Source: DATBVX01 sp963810775
GTDB lineage: Bacteria; Pseudomonadota; Gammaproteobacteria; Steroidobacterales; Steroidobacteraceae
Direction of reading: 5' to 3'
Length of the DNA stretch: 64,000 nt
Assembly (NCBI GenBank): GCA_963810775.1
Contig: CAWEOT010000018.1
Coordinates: 62,001-126,000, forward strand
Under the pieces are notes generated by a model that was not told the DNA's origin, did no database searches, and saw only the letters and a list, made by a program, of their open reading frames with translations. This document shows, one piece after another, positions 33,869 through 43,745 of this stretch (positions are counted from its first letter, which is position 1; every line of letters begins with the position of its first letter). A program made the position numbers and the translations under genes.

Positions 33869-34768
33869 ATGCAACAGCACCAGGTCACCGCGCGCTCGAG
33901 CGTGCTCTCACCCCTGATCCTCGCCTGCCTTGCCGCAACCTGGTTCATCTGGGGATCGACGTATCTCGGCATCAAGTTCGCGCTTGTGAGCTTCCCGCCG
34001 TTCTTCCAGATGGGCACGCGCTTTCTGGTCGCCGGAATTCTGCTGCTTGTGTGGGCACGGTGGCGCGGCCAGAAAATGCCGACGCTCGTGCAGTGGCGAA
34101 ACGCCCTGATCGTGGGTGCGATGATGCTCGGCGGCGGCATGGGCGGAGCCGCCTACGCTGAGCAAACGGTCGCGTCCGGCCTGGTCGTGGCGTTCGCCGC
34201 CATCACTCCAGCGGTGATCACGATCGCAAGCCTGCCATTCGGCATTCGGCCGTCGCGCCTCGAGGTTCTCGGCATCTGCATAGGCATGATCGGCGTGTTC
34301 GTACTCATCCGCGGCGCCGGCTTTGCGTCTTCGCCGGCGGGCCTGATCGCGATGACGATAGCCACCATCGGCTGGTCGACGGGCAGTGTGCTCAGCCAGA
34401 ACCTGTTTCGACTCGCGCCGGGATCGGCCGGGTTTGCCGTCCAGATGATCTGTGGCGGGATTTTCCTGCTGGGCTTGTCGTTGCTGGCGCGTGAGTCGTT
34501 TCATTGGCCGCCGCAACCCCTTGCGTCCGCCGCATGGATCTATCTTGTGGTCTTCGGATCGCTGCTCGCGTTCTCTGCGTACATGATCCTGTTGTCCACC
34601 ACCAGCATGACGCTCGCCTCGAGCTATTGCTTCGTCAATCCCGTGATCGGGATGCTCCTCGGAATATGGCTGGGCGGAGAGACAGCGACGAACCATGAAT
34701 GGATCGCGGTCGCGATCATCGTGATCGGAGTGACCGTGGTCGTCGTGGGCCGGGGTGTACGCTCTTAA
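33869..34768 (+). CDS. EamA/DMT-family transporter (YedA-like)
   Basis: A 299-residue inner-membrane protein with ten predicted helices in two EamA repeats. The first repeat opens with ACLAATWFIWGSTYLGIKFA and the second ends with YCFVNPVIGMLLGIWLGGE. These carriers export amino acids or small metabolites. It follows the oxygenase gene by 46 bases and may be co-transcribed. Its TAA overlaps the TAA of the convergent permease gene in the palindrome TTAA. Confidence 0.9.
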   Translation: MQQHQVTARSSVLSPLILACLAATWFIWGSTYLGIKFALVSFPPFFQMGTRFLVAGILLLVWARWRGQKMPTLVQWRNALIVGAMMLGGGMGGAAYAEQTVASGLVVAFAAITPAVITIASLPFGIRPSRLEVLGICIGMIGVFVLIRGAGFASSPAGLIAMTIATIGWSTGSVLSQNLFRLAPGSAGFAVQMICGGIFLLGLSLLARESFHWPPQPLASAAWIYLVVFGSLLAFSAYMILLSTTSMTLASSYCFVNPVIGMLLGIWLGGETATNHEWIAVAIIVIGVTVVVVGRGVRS

Positions 34769-35863
34769 GCAGGGCGCCGCGCAAGGCGCCAGACCCCGTA
34801 GGTCATGAGCGGCAGCACGTAGACCGCAAGCAGGACGTAGGCCAGTGCGCGGTAACCGCGGGCGATCAACGTGATGAGGCCGAAGCGATCGGCGAGGAAG
34901 ATCGCGATCAGCAGCAGTCCCCCGGCGAGCGCCAGGCGCGCGCGCTCCGACAGCTCGCGTTGGTACCGCGATCGATACGCGTGAGCGATGCGCTCGTTGA
35001 CCGCGTGCACGCCACCCGTACCGCTCTCCAGGAGCGCCGCGAAGATCATCAGCTGAAACGTCACGTGAAAAACAGGCAGGTTCATGCGCTGTAACAGATA
35101 GTCCGAGGGCAGTGCTTGCTGGCCGATTTCCGGATACCAGGCCACCATGCAGATAAAGAAGAGAAAAGCGGGAATCATCGCCAGCGGACCAGAGAGCGCT
35201 CCAGCAATGACGGCATCGCGATTGCTGGTGAGATGCCGCAACACCGGCAGGATGACGACCGCGCCGACGATGTTGTAGCCGGCGTAGGTCAATCCGCCGA
35301 GCGCCCAGCCTGGGTTCGATCCGCCAGCAGCGAAATTCGCAGCCACGCGGTCACCGAAGGCGCTCAGCGCCAGCACTACAAAGATGGCGTAGACACCATA
35401 GAGAAAGAACGAGACCCACTTGAACAGGCGCTCGACCGACGTATTGCCGTAGGTCGCGAATCCCGCGATGCCGACGATGAGGCACAGCGTGCCGGCAAGT
35501 GGCGGCCAGCCAAGACAGTGCCTGGGCGATCGCGCCCGCCGCCGCGCCGAACACGGCCAGGATCAGGATCACGAATAGAACGTACGCGGCTTCGAAGACG
35601 ATCCATCCGGGACCGAGGAGATTGCGAAAAAAGGTGCGGTAGTCGCGGCTCCCGGTGGCGCGCGCGAACAGGAACGTCACGATGCACACCGCGCTCCACA
35701 CGACCATCGCCAGCAACATGGCGAATATCCCGCCCCACGGACCGCTCGGCAGAAAGAACTCCGCGAGCTCACGCCCAGTCGCGTAGCCACCGCCGATGAC
35801 GACGGCTTTGAAGGCAAGACCAGGCAGCAGGTAACGCTGAAACCAGGAGGATCGAGCCGTCAC
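34765..35863 (-). pseudogene. YkvI-type membrane permease, one frameshift
   Basis: A polytopic membrane protein of about 365 residues like Bacillus YkvI, distantly related to amino-acid permeases. The first part starts at GTG 35863 (LPGLAFKAVVIGGGYATGRE). Near 35490-35510 the frame changes by one base, and the second part reads GTLCLIVGIAGFATYGNTSV and then LALSAFGDRVAANFAAGGSNP to the end at 34765. The start lies 4 bases after the DgcN-like stop, so it belongs to the same operon and probably imports the D-amino acid or dipeptide handled by it. The break may be a consensus error. Confidence 0.7.
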
Positions 35864-35867
35864 GGCA

Positions 35868-36942
35868 TCAGGTGCTTTCCTGCAGGCAGGCGTCGACCAG
35901 GCGTTCGAATTCGGGGCCGCCGCGCATCGGATCGGCGACCGGCAATTGCAGACGGGCTCTCTCTTCGCTCATAAGTCGACGCGCACGCGCCCTCCGACAG
36001 GCTCGACGTGTTGAAGCTGATGCCCGCGCAGCGAATGGCGGGATTCGTCCGTCGGCCCAGCGTGAGATTGAGATCGATCGTCTCCTCGAGCGTCGGCAGC
36101 TCGAACGTTTCCAGGCCGAGGATGTGGCGCCGCCCCGGTTCGTGGCACACGACGATCACATCGGGCTGGCTGCCGTGGAGCAGGCCGAGCGACACCGCAG
36201 CGTAGGAAGGGTGGAACAACGACCCCTGCCCTTCGATCACGTCCCAGTGATCCGCAGCCGCATCGGGACTCAACAGCTCCGCGGCGCCAGCCTCGAAATC
36301 TGCCACGACAGCGTCCATCGGCATGCCGCTAGCCCGCGATCATGATTCCGGTCTGTCCGGTGGCGCGAAAATCAGCGTCGACACCGCGCGTGCGGAAGGC
36401 ACGCGTGAGCGCGAGCGCGGTGTATTTCTTGCCGAGCGCGCAGTCAGTGCCGACGGTGAGCAGCCGCTTGCCCTGATACGCTTCGCACCGGTGCCGATCG
36501 AGATGTCGCGCGGCGGCGTGCGGACGTTGATGAGGCGCCGGCCATGACGCTCGGCCTGGCTCTTGAGTGGCGGCATGTCCTCGAGGCGTGCATGCATGCC
36601 GCTCACGATGTCGAGACCAGCCTCGAGCGCGCTGACGAGCGAGGGAATCCAGCTCTCCAGGATTCGCCCACCTTCATTGGCGATGCCGATCAGGAGCGAG
36701 CGTGCGCCGCGCGCGCGGGCTTCGCGGCCGTGAGCCGCGGCAACCCCGTCGTGACCGTTCCGCCGCCGCAGGAGAGCTCGCCGATGCAGCGCTCGCGAGC
36801 CCAGTCACGCAGGCCGAACGCCGTCTTGGCGTACGTCGGGTCGGTGACGTCGCCCAGGAAGAGCAGATAGGGCGACGGCAGCCGGGTCACGAGTGAGTCC
36901 GACGCGTCGGCCTTCGCGGCCGCGTTGCTGCACTGCCGACAT
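35868..36942 (-). pseudogene. dgcN: DUF1611 protein, DgcN-like N-acetyltransferase, several frameshifts
   Basis: The reconstructed protein of about 350 residues follows DUF1611: PYLLFLGDVTDPTYAKTAFG, SLLIGIANEGGRILESWIPS, GLDIVSGMHARLEDMPPL, the P-loop-like GTDCALGKKYTALALTRAFR, FRATGQTGIMIAG, DHWDVIEGQGSLFHPSYAAV and a tail ending LVDACLQEST. These blocks lie in alternating frames with breaks near 36900, 36715, 36465, 36335 and 35975. In marine bacteria DgcN acetylates D-glutamate before racemisation by DgcA, and a DgcA-like gene is in this cluster. The start at 36942 is tentative. All conserved blocks survive, so sequence error is likely. Confidence 0.7.
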
Positions 36943-36963
36943 TGCTCTACCGGTGCCGCGCCG

Positions 36964-39292
36964 TCAGAAATGCACGCCCAACGACAAGCCGATACGTTCG
37001 TGGGCGGATAGGTGCGATGCAACGGCGCCCGTTCGGGAAGGACGGTTCCCGGGAAGCTCGAATGTCGGTGATGCCCTCTTCGTCCGTCACGTTCTTGCCG
37101 TAGAGCTCGATCGACCAACGGTCCCAGATGATCCCGGTCCGCAGAGTCGACGGTCGTGTACGCGTCGGCTTCGCGGATGTCGCCGGCGCGTTGCGATTGT
37201 CAGAAGTCGCGGTACGCTCGCCGATGTACGCGATCAGGCCGCCGACGTAGGCCCTCGCGTCGCTGAAGACGGTCCATTCGTAGTCGCCGCCGAGGCCAAG
37301 ACTCCACTCCGGCACGAACGGCAGCGGGTCACCGTCCAGGCCACCCACGAGGCGGGTCGGTGTCCTCGGTGAGCTTGGCATCGGTGTAAGCGCCACTGAG
37401 CGTGAGCGTCAGACCCGAGAGCGGGATCGCTGTCGCCGTGAACTCGACGCCCTGACTGGTCGCTGTGCCGCCGTTGGCGTTGATGCCGACGCCATTAACC
37501 TGGGCGAACAGCTGAATATCCTTCCAGTCGAGGAAGAAGGCCGCGACGTCGAGGGAGAAGCGTGCCAGCTTCCTTGCCGGTCTTCAGGCCGATCTCGTAG
37601 TTCGTCAGCTCGTCGGAGTCATAGGACGTCGGCGTGCCGGCCGGTGTACCGGGCGCCAGGACGTTCGGGCCACCCGGCCGAAAGCCGGTCGCGACGCGCA
37701 CGTACATGGAAGTCGTGTCCGTGAACTCGTAGCGCGGCGACATCGACCAGGTGAACGGGCTCTCGGACGAATTCACTTTGTCGAAGACGATCAGGTGCCA
37801 TGGAAACAGGAACGCGTCGAGTACCTGGGAAGCATCCTGATCGTTGTCGCTCCAGCGTCCGCCGAAGGACAGATCGAACTTCGGGCTGATGTGCCAGGTC
37901 GCATTCGCAAGACAGCGCAAACTCCTTGTAGGTGGATAGGACGCTGCCAGTCGCCAGATGCGGTAAGCCGGGAAGGGGGCGGCGCAATCTGGGGGGCGTT
38001 TCGGTGCCGGGCAAAACCGCACGCAAATCCTGCGGATCGATGGCGGAATCTTCGTCCGTGTAGTAGGCGCCGATCAGCCACTCGAACGCTCGTTCTCGGG
38101 CGACACGAGGCGCAGTTCCTGGGTGAGCTTATCGGTCTGCGTGACCTGATGCAGGATCCCGGAGAGCAAGTGTCGTCGAACCAGGGGTGCTGAAGACCAG
38201 AGTGCCAGCTGCGCAGTCGGTGCTCCAAGAGCGGGCAGGAGGCCAGGTCCCGCTGGAAGCTTTCCTCGAACTCACCATAGCTGGTACATCGATTGGAGGG
38301 TGACGGCACCGAAATCCCAGTTGATCGTTGCGCTGTAGACGCTGGTATTCGATGTCCGTCGAACTCCGGGTGATAGCGGGAGACCACGGAGCCGCCGTAC
38401 AGGGGCTCGTAGCGTGTCCGGGTCTGCCCTCGAGACCGGTCCGCATTAGTCGCTGCTCGATCTTCTGGTAGAGCGCCGTCAGGTTGAGCGAGAAACTGGT
38501 CGGAGGGCTCGAACAGGGCCGACATCCGTCCACCGTAGGTGTCGAGCGCCGTTGAGATTCTTCTCGACCCGTGTCCTCGACGATGTTGACCGTCGGGATC
38601 GTGCAGGGTCGGAATCGGGTTGTTGCCGATCGAGTCGATGAAGCCGTCATCGGAACGATAGAAGCCGCTGGCGCGGAACGCGAACGTATCGCTCGGCGGG
38701 AATGTTGAGCACGCCGGTCGAGGCATAGCCCAGGTCGCCGCCGTCGACGTCTTTCCACGCGTCCCTGCAGGCGGCCCTCGAAGTCTTTCGAGTCGACGGC
38801 TCGTTGGCGACGTACTTGATCACGCCGCCGAGTGAGCTCGCGCCGTAGAGCGTTCCCTGCGGGTCCGCGCAGGACTTCGATCCGCTCCATGTCGAAGGTG
38901 TCGAAGTCACCGGAGAGAATCGCGCCGTTCGCCAGACCGCTGCTCGAGCCGAACGGTACGTCGTTGACGTAGACGCCGACCGTCGACGCGACACCACCGG
39001 TATTGGTGCCGCGCAGCGTGATGCGCGAGACGCCGGGCGTGTTGGTATTGATGCTCAAGCCCGGCACCAGCGCGACGAGGTCCTGGAAATTGTCCGCCTG
39101 CCCCCGTTCGAGCGTTTCGCCGCCGATGACGGAGATCGACATCGGGATCTCCACGAGCGTTTCGGCGCGCTTCTGCGCGGTGACGACCACCTCGCCAAGG
39201 CTTGACACTTCTTGTGCCGCGACGACACCTGCGCCCGCCAGCAGCGCCCCGATTGTCAGCGCCATGCGGCGCGCCAGTTGCTTGATGCTCAT
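36964..39292 (-). pseudogene. TonB-dependent outer membrane receptor, many frameshifts
   Basis: The N-terminal 140 residues are intact: signal peptide (ALTIGALLAGAGVVAA), VVVTAQKRAETLVEIPMS, plug domain ending ERIEVLRGP. From 38866 on the frame changes at least ten times, yet family segments are still readable: QGTLYGASSLGGVIKY, YASTGVLNIPAERY, FRASGFYRSDDGFIDSIGNN, ALYQKIEQ, SFGGRWSDNDQDAS, TDTTSMYVRVATGFRPGGPN, YEIGLKTGKEAG, RWSIELYGKNVTDE. A terminal barrel strand ends at 36964 if one base is removed. It is of the Caulobacter/Sphingomonas-type group that imports organic substrates. It lies 34 bases after the Tat dipeptidase gene and 21 before the DgcN-like gene. Confidence 0.75.
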
Positions 39293-39326
39293 TTGCAGTC
39301 CCCCCCAAAAAAACAATCGCTGCGGC

Positions 39327-40478
39327 TCACACCCAGGTGGCGCCCAGCAGACGCCGGAAATTGCCGCCCAGTACGGCCGAGATGTTGTCGTCGGAATAGC
39401 CGCGACGGATCAGCGCCTCGGTCAAGTCAAAAATCTTGCGTGGATGGTCGTAGCCATCGGTGTCAATCTTGTCGCGGAAGGCGTAGCTCGCCTTGTACGC
39501 GGCGCGCAGCTGCTTGAGCTGGTCCGCGGGCATATCGTCGTAGCCGTTGAGATCGGAATCGGAGCCGATTCCCACATGCTCGATACCGACCAGCTTCACC
39601 ACATGGTCGATGTGATCGACGATGTGCTCGATGGTGGTCGGCTCGCCGTCACGCACGAACATGCGCACGCCGGTGATGCCCATTACACCGCCCTTCGCCG
39701 CCAGCTTCTGGATCGCTTCGTCGGTCTTGAGGCGCGGATGGTTGTTGAGCGCGCGACAGTTCGAATGTGTGATGGCGATCGGCTTCGGCGAGAGCTCGAT
39801 GGCATCGAGCGTGGTGCGATCGCCGCAGTGAGAGACGTCGATCAGCATCCCGACCTCGTTCATCGCCTTGATGATCTCGGTGCCAAAATCGCTGACGCCG
39901 CCATCGACCCGATCGGTGCTGCCCGAGCCAAGGGCGTTCTGCGAGTTGTAGGTCAGCTGCGCGCAGCGCAGCCCGAGCTGGTAGAACGCCTTGACGTCCT
40001 TCACCTCGCGGAACTGGTCCGCGTTCTGCAGCCCCATGATCACCGCGACCTTGTGCTGCGCCTTGGCGTGATCGAGATCCGAAGCACGCCCGACCAGCGA
40101 GTAGAGATCCGCATTGCGTCCCGCGTAGCCCTGCCACGCTGCGAGGAATGTCAGGGCTTCGTCGTACGCGCTGGCACCGCCGATACCGATGGAGTTATGA
40201 AAGCCCGTGATGCCGCTCGAGCGAAACATCGCCGCTTCCTTTTCCGTGGCGGGTGACGCAAACGCTTCGGGTGTGAAGTCGAGCTTGAGGACCCCGAGCA
40301 TGTCGATGACGAGCGAACGCTCGACGATCTTGACCGCCCTCGCGGAATACTTGTGCGGACTGTCTGCGAATACCTGGAAACGGCCGATGTTCAACATCGA
40401 AGGCCCGGCGACCAGCAGCGTCGCGGCGCCATGCTGGAGAAAACGCCGCCGCCGGATTCCTCCGCGTATGACTCTCAT
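39327..40478 (-). CDS. Tat-exported M19 membrane dipeptidase-like protein with altered metal site
   Basis: A 383-residue member of the renal dipeptidase family (M19), which hydrolyses dipeptides, including those with a C-terminal D-residue. A Tat signal (RRRRFLQHGAATLLVAGP) sends it to the periplasm. The two His of the second metal site are present (DVSHCGDRTT and ITHSNCRAL) and the Asp of GIGSDSDLNG. But the first metal motif HxD is replaced by VIDMLG and the bridging Glu is Gln (IMGLQNADQF). It may bind one metal, or have a changed activity. The start at 40478 gives the Tat signal. A promoter-like element lies 35-63 bases upstream. Confidence 0.85.
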   Translation of the reverse strand: MRVIRGGIRRRRFLQHGAATLLVAGPSMLNIGRFQVFADSPHKYSARAVKIVERSLVIDMLGVLKLDFTPEAFASPATEKEAAMFRSSGITGFHNSIGIGGASAYDEALTFLAAWQGYAGRNADLYSLVGRASDLDHAKAQHKVAVIMGLQNADQFREVKDVKAFYQLGLRCAQLTYNSQNALGSGSTDRVDGGVSDFGTEIIKAMNEVGMLIDVSHCGDRTTLDAIELSPKPIAITHSNCRALNNHPRLKTDEAIQKLAAKGGVMGITGVRMFVRDGEPTTIEHIVDHIDHVVKLVGIEHVGIGSDSDLNGYDDMPADQLKQLRAAYKASYAFRDKIDTDGYDHPRKIFDLTEALIRRGYSDDNISAVLGGNFRRLLGATWV

Positions 40479-40512
40479 GGACTCAGTTCGGCTCTTTGGT
40501 CCCAATACGGAC

Positions 40513-40541
40513 ATCATGATCCCACTTGGAGAATTGTCAAT
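40513..40541 (-). promoter_or_regulatory. promoter and possible operator of Tat-dipeptidase operon
   Basis: On the minus strand TTGACA (40540-40535), a 16-base spacer and CATGAT (40518-40513) form a sigma70-type promoter. The bases ATTGAC-A-ATTCTC across the -35 box recur at 43698-43710 in the promoter of the serine hydrolase (ATTGAC-G-ATTCTC). Confidence 0.45.
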
Positions 40542-40572
40542 CAAACGGATGCCCGCGATTGTGAAAGGCAGG

Positions 40573-41547
40573 TCAACCCCAGAGTTGCTCCGGGCACCAG
40601 ACCGTGCCGCGATCGAAGACGACGCCGGGAGTGCGATCGGCCGTGAGGAATGTTGGCCCGTCGAGATCGACGAAGTCGCACAGTTGGCCGGCCACGAACG
40701 CGGGCGCCATCGCAAGACTGGTGCCGACCATGTTGCCCACCATCACTTTCAGCCCGAGCCGACGCGCTTCCTGGATCATGAGGAGCGCCTCGGTCAGCCC
40801 ACCGCATTTGTCGAGCTTGATGTTCACGACATCGAACCTGCCGACCAGACTTTCGATGTCGGCGAGCCCTTGAACGCTTTCATCGGCGGCGATTGGAATC
40901 GGGCAATCGAAATGATCGAGATTCGCTTCGCGGCCGCGAGCCAGGGGCTGCTCGAGCAGAAGTACGCGCGCCTCCAAGAGCACGGGCACGAGCTGCTCGA
41001 GCGAATCGAGCGTGTAGCCCTGGTTCGCATCGACGCCTAACCAGACATCGGGCCGCGCGGCACGGACCGCCCTGACTCGCTCGATGTCCAGTTCGAGTTC
41101 GCCGCTCAACTTGAGCTTGAGCGCCGCGGCATCTGCGCGTGTCGCCGCAGCCGTTGCGATCGCTGCAGGCGCGTCGGCGCCGAGCGTGAACATCGTCGTC
41201 AGCGGCACCACGTGCTCGATCCCGACGAGCTTCCAGACGGGCTGTCCTGCGCGTTTCGCCTCCAGCTCCCAGAGTGCGCAATCCAGCGCATTCCTTGCGC
41301 CGCCAATGGGCATCAGCTCGCGCAGTCCGGACCTCGTGATGCCCACTTCGATTGCGGCGCGATGCGCTTCGATTTGCGCGGCCATGCGCGCCGGCACATC
41401 GTCGAAGTAGTAGACGCCCTCAGCCTCACCGCAACCGGTGTGCTGTGTGTCAGCCAGCTCGACGAACAGCGCCGGAATGTGTGTGAAGGTGTAGCCGGAG
41501 ATCCGGAATGGCATCTTCAACGGCAGCTCTTCGACCGCGAGCTGCAA
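40573..41547 (-). CDS. dgcA: enolase-superfamily racemase, DgcA / dipeptide epimerase-like
   Basis: A 324-residue muconate-lactonizing-subgroup enolase-superfamily enzyme. Catalytic Lys pair KLKLSG, metal ligands in GVDANQGYT, LLEQPLARG and IAADESVQG, and second-side Lys NIKLDKCGG are all present. The family includes L-Ala-D/L-Glu epimerases and the N-acetyl-D-glutamate racemase DgcA. The DgcN-like gene in the same cluster favours DgcA, while the two dipeptidases fit either. It lies 37 bases after the serine hydrolase gene. The TTG at 41547 is the first usable start; the similarity seems to begin a few residues earlier. Confidence 0.82.
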   Translation of the reverse strand: MQLAVEELPLKMPFRISGYTFTHIPALFVELADTQHTGCGEAEGVYYFDDVPARMAAQIEAHRAAIEVGITRSGLRELMPIGGARNALDCALWELEAKRAGQPVWKLVGIEHVVPLTTMFTLGADAPAAIATAAATRADAAALKLKLSGELELDIERVRAVRAARPDVWLGVDANQGYTLDSLEQLVPVLLEARVLLLEQPLARGREANLDHFDCPIPIAADESVQGLADIESLVGRFDVVNIKLDKCGGLTEALLMIQEARRLGLKVMVGNMVGTSLAMAPAFVAGQLCDFVDLDGPTFLTADRTPGVVFDRGTVWCPEQLWG

Positions 41548-41584
41548 CCTCAGTGGTGGGGCAATCGTGCCGATTCGCCCGCCC

Positions 41585-43615
41585 CTAGTATTCCACGCCG
41601 AACTTCATCAGGTGATGGCTCAGCGCAACCCACAGGACGGCCAGGAACGACAAGGCGAGCACCACCGCCCAAACCTTCGCGTACCACTTGCGCGTGCTGC
41701 GCACGACGATCCAGGCATTCCAAAGGCCCACGATCGCCGCGCCAAAGAACACGATCGGGGACAGGAATTGCAGCAACCGCAGCCAGATGTCCGTCTTGGT
41801 GCTGAGGTACTCAAGGTTCTTCAGCATGATCGACAGCAGCAGCGCCCACCCGCCGAACACGACGAGCGTCGCCAGGGAAGCGAGGCGCACCCAGCGATGC
41901 CCCTTGGCGTCCTGTCCGGCGAGTGCGTAGCGCACGCCGTAGTGCCGGCGGATCAGGGCGGAAATAGGCCATGCCAGTGCCGTGAGAAGCAGAGCGCCGA
42001 GGCCTCCGCAGAGTGCCGGCACCAACCAACTGCCGGACTTATAGGCGTGCACCGGTTCGAAAGTCATAAAGGGAGTCACCGGATCGACGCTGAAGCGCGT
42101 GATTCGGCCGTTCTCGACTCTTGCGGCCATGAGCTGCTTACCGTCGACGTCCTGCCAGACGAAGGGCTCGATCTCACGCCACTTGATCGGCGCGCCGGAC
42201 GCAGTCGTCAGCAACGGCACCGTAAGGGTGCCGTCGTCGTTCACGGTGACCTTGAGCTCGCCGAGGAGATTCAGGAGGCTGATGAAAGTCGTATCGGCGC
42301 GCCGCGAGTTGTCGTAGCGACCGGCAATCAGCTTGGCGTGCTCTGCCGCGGTCTTCGCGTCCACTTCGCCGGTCAGCCCTTCGCCCGGGAAGTAGCGGTC
42401 GGTGAACTGCTCGAACAGCGCCTCGCGTAGCGGCTGGGCAGCGCCATTCTTGCCTGGACAGTTCATCGAGAGGAACAGTCCCACGCCTTCATCGATGAAC
42501 AGGTGCAGATCGCTATGGAACCACTGCGTGTCGCCGCCGTGGGAAATGACGCTATGGCCGTTGCGATTGGTCTCGTAGAAGCCGAGCACCATGCGATTCA
42601 CGCGCGGCAGCGTCGTCAGCGCTGTCGTGTGCATCATCTGCGCGGTCTCGGGCTTGAGGATCTGATTCGATCCGTAGCGGCCGTTCTGCAGGTGCGCGAT
42701 CATGAAATGCCCCATGTCGGCGCCAGGCGCCGAAAGGCTTCCAGCAGGTGCGGGGCCGACGATCTCGAATTCCTTTTCCGGCTTGGGCTGCGATGCCTGC
42801 GGATACCCTTTCGACATGTCCGCTTTCAGCTGCTCCGGCAGCGGCTGGCGGAACGTCGAGTGCGCCATGTCGAGCGGCTGGAAGATGTTTTTGTCGAGGT
42901 AGTCGTCAAACGACATGCCCGAGACCCGCTCGACGATATAGCCCGCCAGCGCTGTGGCCCAGTTTGAGTACGCGGGTGTTTCGCCCGGGGCAAAGATACG
43001 ATCCGGCGTCCATTCCTTGAGATACGCGCCAAGTTCGGGCACGCCATCTTGCTCACGCGCGATCAGTCCCTTCTCCTGCTCTTCGAAGCCCGAGGTGTGC
43101 GTCATGATGTTGCGCAGCGTGATCGGCTTGCCGTCGCGGTCCGGGATTTTGAAGTCGAGGTACTTGTTGATATCGACGTCGAGATCGAGCTTGCCCTGCT
43201 CGACGAGCTGCATCACCGAAGTCCACGTAAAGAGCTTCGACACTGATCCCGGCCTGAACAGCGTGCGTTCCGGATCGATGGGCGTGTGCTTTTCGACGTC
43301 GGCGTAGCCGTAACCTTTCTGCACCAGGATCGCGCCGTCCTTGACCACGACGACGACAGCACCAGCGATATCGCCGGTCTTGAGACTCATCGGCATGAAG
43401 CCGTCGAGCCAGGCTTCCGCGTCCGCACGTGTGAGCTGTGGCGAGCCGTTCGCGGGTTCCGCTGCTGGCATCGCGGCCGGTGCTGGCACCGGAGTCGCGC
43501 TAGGTGCGGCATTTTTCGCGGGTGGCGTCTTCGCCGGCGCGGGTCCCTGCGCATGCGCGACCCAGCTCGAAAACAGCATGGCGACGCAGCTGACACTGAA
43601 GAGAATTGAACGCAT
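41585..43615 (-). CDS. serine hydrolase (beta-lactamase/D-aminopeptidase fold) with C-terminal membrane helices
   Basis: A 676-residue protein. After a signal peptide (LFSVSCVAMLFSSWVAHAQ) and a Pro/Ala linker comes a class C beta-lactamase-fold domain: SxxK in GSVSKLFTWTSV, YxN in YSNWATALAGYI and the HGGD segment in place of KTG. A beta-rich domain follows, then about five membrane helices (LVPALCGGLGALLLTALAWP, LASLATLVVFGGWALLL, IVFFGAAIVGLWNAWIVV). It probably acts in the periplasm, tethered to the membrane, on peptides or amides with D-residues. It heads a minus-strand operon and is divergent from the XRE-cupin gene. Confidence 0.85.
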   Translation of the reverse strand: MRSILFSVSCVAMLFSSWVAHAQGPAPAKTPPAKNAAPSATPVPAPAAMPAAEPANGSPQLTRADAEAWLDGFMPMSLKTGDIAGAVVVVVKDGAILVQKGYGYADVEKHTPIDPERTLFRPGSVSKLFTWTSVMQLVEQGKLDLDVDINKYLDFKIPDRDGKPITLRNIMTHTSGFEEQEKGLIAREQDGVPELGAYLKEWTPDRIFAPGETPAYSNWATALAGYIVERVSGMSFDDYLDKNIFQPLDMAHSTFRQPLPEQLKADMSKGYPQASQPKPEKEFEIVGPAPAGSLSAPGADMGHFMIAHLQNGRYGSNQILKPETAQMMHTTALTTLPRVNRMVLGFYETNRNGHSVISHGGDTQWFHSDLHLFIDEGVGLFLSMNCPGKNGAAQPLREALFEQFTDRYFPGEGLTGEVDAKTAAEHAKLIAGRYDNSRRADTTFISLLNLLGELKVTVNDDGTLTVPLLTTASGAPIKWREIEPFVWQDVDGKQLMAARVENGRITRFSVDPVTPFMTFEPVHAYKSGSWLVPALCGGLGALLLTALAWPISALIRRHYGVRYALAGQDAKGHRWVRLASLATLVVFGGWALLLSIMLKNLEYLSTKTDIWLRLLQFLSPIVFFGAAIVGLWNAWIVVRSTRKWYAKVWAVVLALSFLAVLWVALSHHLMKFGVEY

Positions 43616-43681
43616 GTTGAGCTCCGGCGAGTCGAACGGTGCGGCGGTGTGCCCGCTGAATTGTGTTATCCCAATCCGGCT

Positions 43682-43710
43682 ATAATAATCCTGATTAGAG
43701 AATCGTCAAT
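43682..43710 (-). promoter_or_regulatory. promoter and possible operator of serine hydrolase operon
   Basis: On the minus strand TTGACG (43709-43704), a 16-base spacer and TATTAT (43687-43682) form a good promoter. On the plus strand TATAAT at 43681 may serve the regulator gene. The 13-base block GAGAATCGTCAAT matches 12 of 13 bases at 40529-40541, so the XRE-cupin regulator may bind both. Confidence 0.5.
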
Positions 43711-43745
43711 TCCCACACTATTTGCGCGACTAGAATGTGCGGCCA

